From Adiantum capillus-veneris (Eukaryota; Streptophyta; Polypodiopsida; Polypodiales; Pteridaceae): 64,000 nt of DNA. The stretch spans positions 83,652,340 to 83,716,339 of the forward strand of contig CM043971.1 in assembly GCA_014529385.2 (NCBI GenBank), given 5' to 3'. The first letter of the stretch is position 1, and each line of letters starts with the position of its first letter. Both the position numbers and the translations under genes were made by a program. The notes beneath the pieces are model-generated. The model ran no database searches, was not told where the DNA came from, and was given only the letters and a program-made list of their open reading frames with translations. This document shows, piece after piece, positions 13,120 through 23,079 of the stretch.

Positions 13120-13388
13120 TGTTAAGCCTAGGAATTTTTGGATGTTTTACCTTAGTGGAATTTGGAATGTTAACTTTTGTACTTTTGGGATTCCAAGGGG
13201 TGTTCTTGGGAAAGGGCGTTGCCCATTAGTATTCTCGAATTATGTAACTGTCGATCAGTGTCTTCTTGGGAATGTGAAAGCGGAAGTTATGGCGGATTTA
13301 GTCTGTTGTCAGTTTCTGTGTTCTGTTCCAGTTCCAGTTCCATTCTGATTTCTGTGTTTGTCTATTCTGAATATCTATGCCTTAAACA
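13120..13388 (+). repeat. 3' LTR of gypsy A
   Basis: 269 bp, pair of 4964-5232. It is followed by the target duplication CCAAG. Confidence 0.95.
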
Positions 13389-13393
13389 CCAAG

Positions 13394-14724
13394 GAAAACC
13401 CGGCACTGGCTATTGATAAAGTCAGAGAAATTAGTGCCTTTATCCCCAACATCATTAATGAGGATACCAGAGAAAGGAGGGAATGGTGGGAAGGATCACC
13501 TTCTATCATGAGAAGATTTATGAGATGCATGGGAAGAAGCTTAGGAATGACCCTTCGGTGAGACAAAGGAAGAAAGGCATGTTGTAGGGTGCCCCCATGT
13601 TCACCCTCTCACCACCCTCTAACCCCTTGAGCAACTTAATACCTAAGGAAATTGGATGAGGAGGAACAAGCAGCAGTCAAGGAGGAATTCGTTGTAGCAG
13701 GGGCAACCTTGGAAAAAGCTTCAAAACCTATGGAAACATATATTGACCCTTTCATTCCGCATCAATGGTTGGAACCTATGTAACATGGCACTCATCAGAA
13801 AGTTTGGGGTTTTGGCAATTATGCCCTACTTGCCCCCATCAATGAGAAATTCCTACTTACCCTTCTCAATGATAAAGATAAAGAGGCAGTAAGAATTGGC
13901 CTGCAGCAAATCCTCATGATGAATTCTTCAAATATCATCGAGCCCTATCTTATTGGATGTCCCTTCACCATGGTTCAGTTTGAGACACAGCGATGCTCCA
14001 TCAATCTTGGGTGTGTCTTAGGAGTAAAAGGTGTAATATCCCTAACCGGGAGGGACCGTAGCTATACTACACAACTATGGAACATTCACACCCCTTCATC
14101 AAATGTGGTTGTGATCTCAATGGTGAAGGAGACCAATGCAGAGAGAGCAATGTTATTTGGTTTGATCATGCTTTATGGCCAATAATTTTGAAGGGTGCTT
14201 TATTTTTTCTAGCTGACTCTTTGAAGAAGTCCACCCTAAAATTCCTCAAATGGGTGTCTACTGAAGGACAAGAAGGAATCAAAGCGCTTCTCAGTCACCA
14301 TATGTACAGGGAAAGGCTCAAAGTATACATCAAACAAGCTGCCTTATTCCAACAAGCCCCACTTAATGCTCCGAATAATGAGATGGAAGCCTTCCTACAA
14401 AAAGCCGTGTTACGTTCGAGAGAGTCTATTTCTGACTCTAGGCATGGCAAGAAAGGACGGGTTGACCAAGGGAGAGGAAGACCGAGGAAGGGTCAAAACC
14501 CTACATACTTAACCCAGTCACCAACTACCCCTCCTTGGAACCCAGTGTTCTCACCTTCTCAATCCTCTACCAGTTATTCTACTATTATCCGCCCTGTGGC
14601 ACAAGCTACCAGACCATCCCCTACTACCCCTTGTTTTACCCCTACCCCTACTGCTACTTCTCATGCTCACTCTGCTATTACCCCAGGATGTGTTCCTAGT
14701 GCTAAGAATCTAATGGATTTCTAA
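13394..14724 (+). pseudogene. Penelope-like element upstream ORF, broken
   Basis: Resumes the coding trace seen before gypsy A at about 4740-4963. Frames are open in pieces (13394-13560, about 13790-14185, 14077-14724) with shifts between them. The end is Pro/Ser/Thr-rich, and a short basic GRGRPRKG stretch near 14475 resembles an AT-hook that could bind nucleic acid. I recognise no enzyme domain. Because it precedes the RT of the same element, I read it as the N-terminal part or first ORF of the Penelope-like element. The function is not established. Confidence 0.45.
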
Positions 14725-15539
14725 TGATTGCAGGATGTTACCAAGGATGAAGTTGGTAGATTTTGTCTAGTATCAAATCAGCCCTCCAAGGGTCGTGACT
14801 TCATGCATCTTACCTACAGAAATGCCTTTATGGATGTAAGGTCTATCCATGCCTTTTTGGCCTTTTTCTGTATGGATTAGATATTCCATCTAATTAGCTA
14901 TGGGACAATCTATGTTTTGCTTGGTCCTTCATGGACTCTATTAAACTATAGATATGCAATGCTAAGGAAGTTTTTTCTAATACTGAACTACCTCCATGTC
15001 AGTGTAATGAGGCTACCCCTTGTTGTTTGAGCAGTCTAAAGCATATACTATTTTTTGATCTCAAGTACATTGATGATCAGAATATGAGAAACATTCTCAT
15101 GAAAGGGCTTGATCGTATCCCTACCCAACCTTTATGCAAACATATTGCCATAAATGAACTCTGGATGTGTTTTTCCAACATAATTAAGAGTGGCATATTA
15201 TCCCTTCCTCCCCATCTTCAGGAGGATAAGATTAAAAACATATTTTGGGCATAATGTGAAACTACACTGCCATCTAAACACTCTACAAAAATTATTGCCC
15301 CCATGGATCAACGCACTGAGGCCCTAAAAAGAAATATTCTATTACATGCTTAGACAAAGCTGCCAATAACCCTGTCTTCATATGTCCAGTCTTCATGACT
15401 CAAGAAGCCAAGAAGAGGCTAGCAGAATCAGATTTTTTGCCCACCATTAATATACCCAAAACTGACATTTTGTAGACAATTGGTGATTTCCTCACCAAAT
15501 GTCAATTATAAAAAACCTCTCTCCTTTACCATACCTAAT
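14725..15539 (+). other. decayed PLE linker region
   Basis: Lies between the upstream ORF and the RT. Small open pieces (for example 15027-15254, about 75 codons) are in changing frames. I read this as worn coding sequence of the same element, with no domain I can name. Confidence 0.4.
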
Positions 15540-16480
15540 GGCTATTTATAAAGCCCATAAAAATGCCTTTAGGTGGATCACATGTGGGTCTAATTGTTTT
15601 TTCAGAGGTTTCTTTACTCTTAGCATGTATTCTCAAAACATGTATCCCATGCCTAAAAAATAGGGCACACTCACTCAACCAAAAATCCATGTTATGTTGC
15701 AATATCAAGCTACAATCTTGGTGGGTTGTAGACTCTCTATATGAGGTTATCCTAAATATACCAAGAGAAGTAACCTTTGTATTTTCTGCTTATGTAAAGA
15801 AATTCTATGAGAACATTCCCCATCAGGGCAATATCGAAATCATTACCATCATGAACTCCCTCATTAGCTATGTCTTTGATCAGTAGGGACCTTTCATCTC
15901 ATTTAAGAATTTCCCAAGTAAGTGTGCAAGTGGAAACTAGTCGTAACAACCTTACAAAAACAGGTTATCCTTCAACAAGACAAGTCCTAGAACTGAACTC
16001 CTAGCTGATTAACAATATGTACATCCAGTGTAATGGGAAGGTCTACAGGCAGATTAATGGGATCCCCATGGGACTTGCATGCTCTCCCATTTGGTGTAAC
16101 CTCTACCTACATGCATTGGAATACAACTACATCAACTCAATCCTAAAAGACCCTCTTCATCGGCATCACCTTCTCCAACTCAAAACTCCCTTCAGGTTCT
16201 TTGATGATATTTTTGGGTTAACAATGAGCAGCCCAAGTATTTCACTATCACCAACCCCGTTTAAACTCCCTGCCTCTCCATAGATGACAACAACACCATT
16301 TTTAACGAAGGCAAAGGTATCAGCACAACTTTCCTCAGCATGAAGCTTGAAATACATCATGGGGAACTACATAGATCGAGGATAGACAAAAGTATGGTGG
16401 TGCTCGCGCATGTTCTAAAATTTATCGACAGAGGCAGCAATAGACCTTTTAACTGGTCTCACAAAGTCATATTATCCCAA
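15540..16480 (+). pseudogene. Penelope-like reverse transcriptase, broken
   Basis: Remnant RT of the Penelope-like/telomerase-related type. In order: a YKAHKNAFRW stretch near 15550 like the conserved KxHKxP region of such RTs; WWVVDSLYEVI near 15718; YVKKFYENIPHQG near 15793 at the position of the first catalytic block, where the usual Asp is replaced; GIPMGLACSPIWCNLYL near 16057; and FRFFDDIFG near 16195 with the catalytic Asp pair. These blocks are spread over different frames with several stops. The 3' continuation passes into the repeat shared with copy 1 and is cut by copia at 16705. Retroviral-type RT (LTR elements) does not carry the GIPMG...SP motif in this form. Confidence 0.7.
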
Positions 16481-16704
16481 ATCAAACCCATTATCTTTTG
16501 TAACCACTCCATAGAACAATCATGCTTTGATATAAAAGCCCTTCTACAAGCCTTTTGTCAAAATGGCTTGAGAGAACTAGATTATGGAGAATCATCTACA
16601 AATACTTGGAAGCCACAAAAAACCTTCAATCTTGTACAAACTTCAAAAAAGTCAACTTATGCCTCAAAAGGTGGGCACTAGGTCCCTAATGGGGCCCTAG
16701 TGCC

Positions 16705-16896
16705 TGTTGGGGTATAAAGCCCAATGTGGTCGCCCAGGTAAGTGGGCGGGCCGCCAGGTATGTACACATATTCTTTTGTTAAAACCTAATAAGAACTCAC
16801 TATGCTCTACACATTACAGTAGAGCGAGTTCACCATATCGTCGTGCTCTTCTTCTCGCACTCTCTCTAGCATCGCACTTCCGCTCGTACTCCTTCA
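16705..16896 (+). repeat. 5' LTR of copia
   Basis: 192 bp, TGTTGG...CCTTCA, matching 22054-22245. Short for an LTR. Confidence 0.96.
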
Positions 16897-16898
16897 AC

Positions 16899-16910
16899 TG
16901 GTATCAGAGC
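16899..16910 (+). promoter_or_regulatory. copia primer binding site (tRNA-iMet)
   Basis: TGGTATCAGAGC begins two bases after the 5' LTR. This is complementary to the 3' end of plant initiator-Met tRNA and primes minus-strand DNA synthesis. Confidence 0.95.
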
Positions 16911-17980
16911 TCAGATCGAGGCTCGGGGCAGCACTGCAGGAGGCTAGAGTCACCAACTCAGATTGGAGTGAAATTCGACAGGCGAAGACACGGCCCCAAA
17001 TCTCGTGGGAAAATCCGAAGGGCTCGGTGTTGTCAGAATTTCATTTTGAGGTCATCTCGGCCACCGTTCGGCTTCGACAAAGGTCTGCGCATGCCATTTT
17101 CGACTACGTGGTCTCAGCGGGTGCAGATCCGACTCTGCAAATTTGGGGTTTTCGGCCTATGACTGCAGGTGCTGAGGATATCAACACTCCCAGAGTGTTG
17201 ATTTGTGGTTGTCTACACATCGAAGGACGGATCACAGTTCTTGGAGGCGTGTCACATACAACACGGACGCATCTACACACAGACTGTAGGCGACATCCAC
17301 TAGTTCATCAGGTAGCTTGTGTTTGCTGCTTGATATTCCAGATTTCATCCTGACATTGCAGATACTTCCACATGGGATGTATTGTCAGAGATGATGTATG
17401 TCTGTTGAGGGTTTGCTGGCTGTGAGTCACGCAGCAAACAATCGCCGCAGCGGTTACACCATACAGTGGGAAATTTGTGGATGTATGACTTTGTGGGAAG
17501 TTTATGTACTGTCAGATTTACTGCAGCCTTTGTTGAGGGTCGAGTGAGGTTTTATTGAGCTAGGGGATTCTCGAATGTTGAGATCCTTTCAGTGATACAG
17601 GTCTTGGAGCGATCCCTCGAGCACCCTTAGATAGGCAGCTAGGATGTATTGACTGTGAGTTAGACAATTGGGATTGCATCTTTGCTTTACTACCATTGAG
17701 GCATTGTCGCAGTCTATGCTTACAGGACAGTGACAGGACAGTCAGAGACAGTACAGGTGCAGCACAGGTTTACCCACAGCTTACAGTGTTAGAGAGACAG
17801 TGGTTTTTGAGCTATTTTTTGGTCTGTTTTTAGTACACCAGAGCCATTTTACAAAGGAGACTCTGCCAAAATTTCTGCAGAAGCTGAAGCTTTCTTGGTT
17901 CATTTGACAGATTGATATTGGTTCAGAGGTCAATTTACAGGGGAAACTCTGCTGAATTTTTCCCAGGAAAGTAAACTACT
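16911..17980 (+). other. copia untranslated leader
   Basis: About 1.07 kb between the primer site and the gag frame. Short open frames are present but none is convincing. It should contain the packaging signal; I cannot point to a specific structure. Confidence 0.6.
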
Positions 17981-20900
17981 GTGAAGCCTGGATCACAGGA
18001 CACTGCTCTTTACAATATCAAGAAGCTGGATGGAACCAATTTCCCATTGTGGAAGCAGCAAATTTGGCACGTGTTGGTACAAAAGAAGCAGATAAAACCT
18101 ATAAAGCTCAAGGGGATAAAACCAGAAGATATGGACGAAGATGAATGGAGCGAAATGGATGAATTGGCACTTTCTACCATTATGTTGACTTTGGCAGAAA
18201 GCGTTTACTTCAATGTAGCAGACGAGATGTCGGCTTATCAAGCATGGTTAAAGCTGAGTGATCTTTATGAGAAGCAGAGTGCAGCTTCACAGGTATACTG
18301 GCTTAAGAAGCTTGTTGACTTGAAGATGAAAGAAGGGACACCTATGTCCAATCATCTGAATGAATTCAACACAATCTATAGTCAGTTGTCAGCTCAAGGT
18401 GTCAAGTTTGATGAACCTGTTAGAGCTATGTTCCTGTTGATCACATTGCCAGAAAGTTGGGACACTTTTCGCACAGCTTTGAGTAATTCTGCACCTCCAG
18501 ATGGTTTGAACATAGCAGGTGTAGAAGGAAGTCTGCTTACTGAAGAAACCAATAGGAAGAAAATGGACAAAGGCAAAGGAACAGCCTTAGTTGTCAGGGG
18601 AAGGACCAAAGAAAAGTACAAAGGTGGAAAGAGGAATCAGTCTCGTAGCAAGTCCCGCAGTGCTAAAGGCAAGAGTGACATAGAATGCTACCATTGTGGC
18701 AAGAAGGGTCACATGAAAAGAGACTGCAGAGAATGGAAAGCAGAAAAAGGAAAAGAGAAAGCTGAAGACCATGGTGAGAAGAACAAGTCCTCAGTGAAGA
18801 TTCAAGAAATAAATGTGACAAACACTGTTGCAGAGGATGACAGTCTAGTGTCAGGAGACATCTACTTCCACAAGAATACAATGGACTCAGCTCTTCTTAC
18901 AGCATCTGATGGAAATGCACTGAGTGACTGGATTATAGACTCAGGGGCATCACTTCATGTGTCTCCAAACAAGGAGTGGTTTACTTCTTATGTGACCACT
19001 AAAGATCATGTTCGGCTAGGCAATGGGCAGACATGTGAGATCTTAGGTGTTAGAGATGTTCAATTGAAGTTTTAGAATGGCTCTTCTTTCACGCTGAAGA
19101 ATGTGAGACATGTTCCCGCAATTACAAAGAGCTTGATCAGCACAGGCTTACTTGATGATGCTGGCTACGTCACCACTTTTGGACAAAACATGTGGAAGAT
19201 ATCCAAGGGTTCTATGACAGTAGCACATGGAGTAAATTCTGGAGGACTTTACATGATTTATGTATCAAATGTCTCTAAAAATGTAATTGATGTAACTGAG
19301 CAGCCGAACGTTTCTTTGTGGCATAGCCGGTTAGGACATATGTCCAAGAAGGGAATGGAAATCTTGTCTCGTTCTGGTTATTTGCCTGGCTTTTCATTTA
19401 ATGATTTTGAATTCTGTGAACATTGTCTGTATGGTAAGCAAACACAGCAGCCACATAAGCATAGAAGCAGTAGAAGAGATACACAGTTGGCACTTGTTCA
19501 TAGTGATTTGTGTGGAAATATGCCTAACCTATCTCTAGGGGGAGCTTCTTACTTTATGACATTTATAGATGATTACTCGAGGAAAGTATGGGTTTACTTT
19601 CTCAAGCACAAGGATGAAGCGTTTAGTGTTTTCAAAACGTTTGTGACACTTGTGGAGAATTAGAGTGGCAAGAAGCTTAAATGCTTACGCACTGACAATG
19701 GTGGAGAGTATGTTTCAAAGGCCTTTCAGGACTTTTGTGAGTCAAAAGGTATAAAACGTGAACTTACTGCTCCTTACAATCCTCCTCAAAATGGTGTTGC
19801 TGAGAGGATGAATAGGACCATACAAGAGAAGGTCAGAAGTATGTTGTCTAATGCACAGCTGCCAAATGGGCTTTGGGCTAAAGCTGTATCAACAACTGTT
19901 CATCTTGTAAATAGATCTCCTAGCAAGGTTTTGCAGAAGGATTCAGTGCCAGAGATGGTATGGTCAGGCAAAATGCCCTCATACAAGCATCTCAGAGTCT
20001 TTGGCTGTGAGGCATATACTCACGTTCCAAAGGAATTTAGGAACAAACTTGAGCCAAAGAGTAGAAAGTGCATCTTTCTAGGCTATGGTTATTCTAGTGA
20101 GATGGGGTACAGACTTTGGGATCCTGAATCCAGAAAGGTTGTCCGCAGCAATGATGTTCACTTTAATGAATCCAAATATCATTCTAAACCAGAGAGGGTT
20201 GAGGAGATTAGAAGAGTTGTCTTCCAAGAAGATGGACCTGCACGTGCAAGACAAAATGTCAGGGCTCAAGAGGAGCAAGGACAGGATAGAGTGGAACCAC
20301 AGGTTGTGGCTGAGCCTGAGCCACCTATTGTGCGTAGATCTAGACGTGTCACTCGACCTCCTGATAGGTTTGTTCCATCTATGAATTATGTCATGTTGAC
20401 TGATTGCAATGAGCCTTCATGTTACAAGGAAGCAGTGCAAATGAAGGACTCCGGGAATTGGCAATTGGCCATGCAGTCAGAGATGACAGCTCTGCATAAA
20501 AACCAGACATGGAAGCTAGTTAAATTACCACGGGGCAAAAAGGCTCTACCCTGTAAATGGGTTTACAGGTATAAGATCACCGCTCATGATAGTCAGCCAA
20601 AGTACAAAGCAAGGCTTGTTGCCGAGGGCTTTAAGCAAGAACAAGGCATTGACTTTGATGAAGTCTTCTCTCCGGTGGTCAAGATGACTACATTGAAATG
20701 CTTTCTTGCATTGGTTGCCATATTAGATTTGGTGTTGCACCAAATGGATGTCAAGACAGCGTTCTTGCATGGTGATTTAGATGTGGAAATTTACATGCAG
20801 CAGCCAGAAGGGTTTGTTGAGAAAGGCAAGGAAGATTGGATATGCCAGTTGTTAAAGAGTCTTTATGGCTTAAAACAATCACCGAGGGCATGGTACCATA

Positions 20901-21964
20901 AATTCCACAAGTTTATGCTTTCTCAAGGCTACAAACGTAGTGAGTTCGATCAATGTCTATATACAAAGAAGGCTAAGGATTGCAGTTGGCTGATCCTTAT
21001 TTTGTATGTGGATGATATGTTGATTGCTGGCAAGCACTTGGAAGAAATTTCAGCTTTGAAGTCAAAGATGGCAAAATCGTTTGACATGAAAGACATGGGT
21101 GAGGCAAGTCATATACTTGGTATGCGCATTGAGAGAGACAGATCAAAGAAGTTGATTTGGTTATCTCAAATAGAGTATATTGACAAGGTTTTGCAACGTT
21201 TCAATATGGAGAAGGGAAAGGCACTGAGTGTTCCATTGCCACCATATGTGAAACTTAGCAAACAAGATTGTCCTGTGTCTGAGGAAGAACAGGCTCAAAT
21301 GGATAAGATTCTATATGCGTCTGCAGTGGGTAGTTTGATGTATGCAATGATTGCTACTCGCCCAGACATTGCATTTGCAGTGGGAGTAGTAAGTCGATAC
21401 ATGTCAAACCCAGGCAAGAAACATTGGGAGGCAGTGAAAGGAATATTGAGATACCTGAGAGCTACAAAGAGTATGCGTATATGCTATGGGAGTCAGGAGC
21501 TAAGTGTAAAGGGTTTTATAGACTCAGATTATGCAGGTGACTTAGACAACCGAAGGTCTACGTCAGGGTATGTCTTTACATTGGCTGGTGGAGCAGTATC
21601 ATGGCGTTCTAGATTACAAGATTGTGTTACTCAGTCTACTACAGAGGCTGAATATGTTGCAGCATTAGAGGCATGCAAAGAATCAATTTGGCTTAATCGA
21701 CTAGTAACAGATTTGGGAATCAAAGAAGAGATGCCTATGTTATATTGTGATAGTCAAAGTGCTATAAAATTGGCTCGCAATCCAGTTTATCACTCAAAGA
21801 CAAAGCATGTGGATGTGAAGTATCATTTCATCAGGGAAATGCTCGAGGATAAGCAACTTCAGCTTGTCAAAGTTCACACCACAGAAAATCCTGCTGATCT
21901 ACTTACAAAAGGACTTCCCTCAGAGAGCTTTGCGCATTTTCGCAAGCAGTTAGGTGTAGGGTAG
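17981..21964 (+). pseudogene. copia gag-pol polyprotein, two stops
   Basis: One frame of 1,327 codons plus terminator. Gag includes a CCHC zinc knuckle (CYHCGKKGHMKRDC, near 18690). The protease has D-S-G in WIIDSGAS near 18930. Integrase has an HHCC finger (about 19319-19440) and the D,D,E set (HSDLCG, RTDNGGEY, NGVAERMN). RT has YVDDM near 21006. RNase H lies toward the end, with an STTEAEYVA block near 21638 and a YCDSQSA block near 21742. Domain order PR-IN-RT-RH defines copia. The frame is cut by TAG at 19073 and TAG at 19661, both where the family normally has Gln, so each is probably CAG to TAG. The frame begins at a GTG directly after an in-frame stop at 17972; a former ATG may have been lost. 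Confidence 0.95.
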
Positions 21965-22042
21965 TACATCACTTCTCTACATCTCTTGTATATTAGCTTG
22001 TATAGTAGCTTCTGTCACACTTAAAGTACCACATTGGACTTT

Positions 22043-22053
22043 AAGTGGGAGGT
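22043..22053 (+). promoter_or_regulatory. copia polypurine tract
   Basis: AAGTGGGAGGT lies immediately before the 3' LTR. It is the expected primer for plus-strand DNA synthesis. Confidence 0.9.
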
Positions 22054-22245
22054 TGTTGGGGTATAAAGCCCAATGTGGTCGCCCAGGTAAGTGGGCGGGC
22101 CGCCAGGTATGTACACATATTCTTTTGTTAAAACCTAATAAGAACTCACTATGCTCTACACATTACAGTAGAGCGAGTTCACCATATCTTCGTGCTCTTC
22201 TTCTCGCACTCTCTCTCGCGTTGCACTTCCGCTCGTACTCCTTCA
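22054..22245 (+). repeat. 3' LTR of copia
   Basis: 192 bp, partner of 16705-16896. It is followed by the target duplication GTGCC at 22246-22250. Confidence 0.96.
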
Positions 22246-22250
22246 GTGCC

Positions 22251-23035
22251 CCCATTAGTGGACTCTCCTACAAAAATAATTGACCTAGTGAAAAGAGGAG
22301 GGTTTTTCGTCCACATACCTAATTACATTGGATTTGTTTTCCTATGGAATCTAAGGCTAAAGTGAGTGACTTTGACATCATAAGGGTGATACTTGTCCGC
22401 CATGTGGGAAGTACTACAAATCACCTCCACACACTTCCACTAGACCACTACGTTGGCATACATCCTTGCATGGTGGGTATTAATTTAGGGCTATATCAAA
22501 GAAGGAGACCCTACCACCTCTCCCACGTCGCCCCATACTCCCACCACCCCACTCTGCGTGAGCAAACCACTCCCGTATACTTTTTCAAAATGGAAAATCT
22601 ACAGATTTATATGAAGGTTGCAATGTGGGATATTGAGAGCTTGAGTTTGCAAGACTTTTTTATTGGACCACCATACTTCCCTAACCAGCTCAATATGGAG
22701 CTCCCAAATCAGGCATGGGCCTTCATCATAGGACTACCTCCTCTTTAAATTTCTTGCCTTAAGCTATGGCGGACATCGATAACAAGTGTCCTTCATTGAT
22801 GACACCTACCTACCACTACTAACTCTCTTTCTGTTGTTGGTTGTGATGGTGGCAGGTAACATTTGGAGGACTTACCATATCTTGCATGTAAGTGGTTTAA
22901 TGGGAGTTTTTTCTTCCTTGATTGTACATTGCCCAAGTTATACATGATGAATATACATTTTTTGGACTTTTTTTTACCTATGGATGATTGTCGTTTTTAT
23001 GCTCTAATGTTTGAATTCATCCTACACACACACAC
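22251..23035 (+). repeat. PLE 3' segment, right-hand direct repeat
   Basis: Continuation of Penelope-like copy 2 beyond copia. It matches 3932-4645 but keeps two short stretches deleted from copy 1. It ends near a CA-rich stretch, where the match with copy 1 stops. An open frame of 134 codons (22344-22748) is conserved between copies but has no domain I recognise with confidence. Confidence 0.6.
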
Positions 23036-23079
23036 CTAAGTGTGTGTTCTCATCCAATCACTCTCGTTCATCTTTGCTA

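Larger units (their letters stand above)
4964..13388 (+). mobile_element. Ty3/gypsy retrotransposon A, full length
   Basis: An 8.4-kb LTR element. Its two 269-bp LTRs start TG and end CA, and they differ at about five positions by eye. The element is flanked by the 5-bp duplication CCAAG (4959-4963 and 13389-13393). Order inside: gag with zinc knuckle, protease, RT, RNase H, integrase, then a long extra open region before the 3' LTR. Order and RT style fit the non-chromodomain (OTA: Athila/Tat-like) gypsy group. It sits inside Penelope-like copy 2. High LTR identity implies a fairly recent insertion, yet the genes carry many stops and frameshifts. I see no classical polypurine tract just before the 3' LTR. 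Confidence 0.95.
16705..22245 (+). mobile_element. Ty1/copia retrotransposon, full length
   Basis: A 5.5-kb element with two 192-bp LTRs (TG...CA, about four differences by eye). It has an initiator-Met tRNA primer site at 16899-16910, a polypurine tract at 22043-22053, and a 5-bp target duplication GTGCC (16700-16704 and 22246-22250). It sits in the 3' region of Penelope-like copy 2. The matching region of copy 1 (3927-3931) preserves the empty site. One reading frame covers gag to RNase H with only two internal stops, so the element was active recently. Confidence 0.97.
4646..23035 (+). mobile_element. Penelope-like element copy 2 (nested host)
   Basis: Once the gypsy (4964-13388) and copia (16705-22245) insertions are discounted, about 4.4 kb of element remains: 4646-4963, 13389-16704 and 22251-23035. 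It contains a decayed upstream coding region (about 13394-14724), a decayed reverse transcriptase with Penelope-type motifs (about 15540-16480), and a 3' segment shared with copy 1. A possible degenerate GIY-YIG endonuclease motif (HVGSTTN) lies near 22395-22420; this is tentative. Boundaries come from where the two 3' copies stop matching (4645 and about 23035); the 5' boundary is inferred from the tandem arrangement. Confidence 0.55.
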
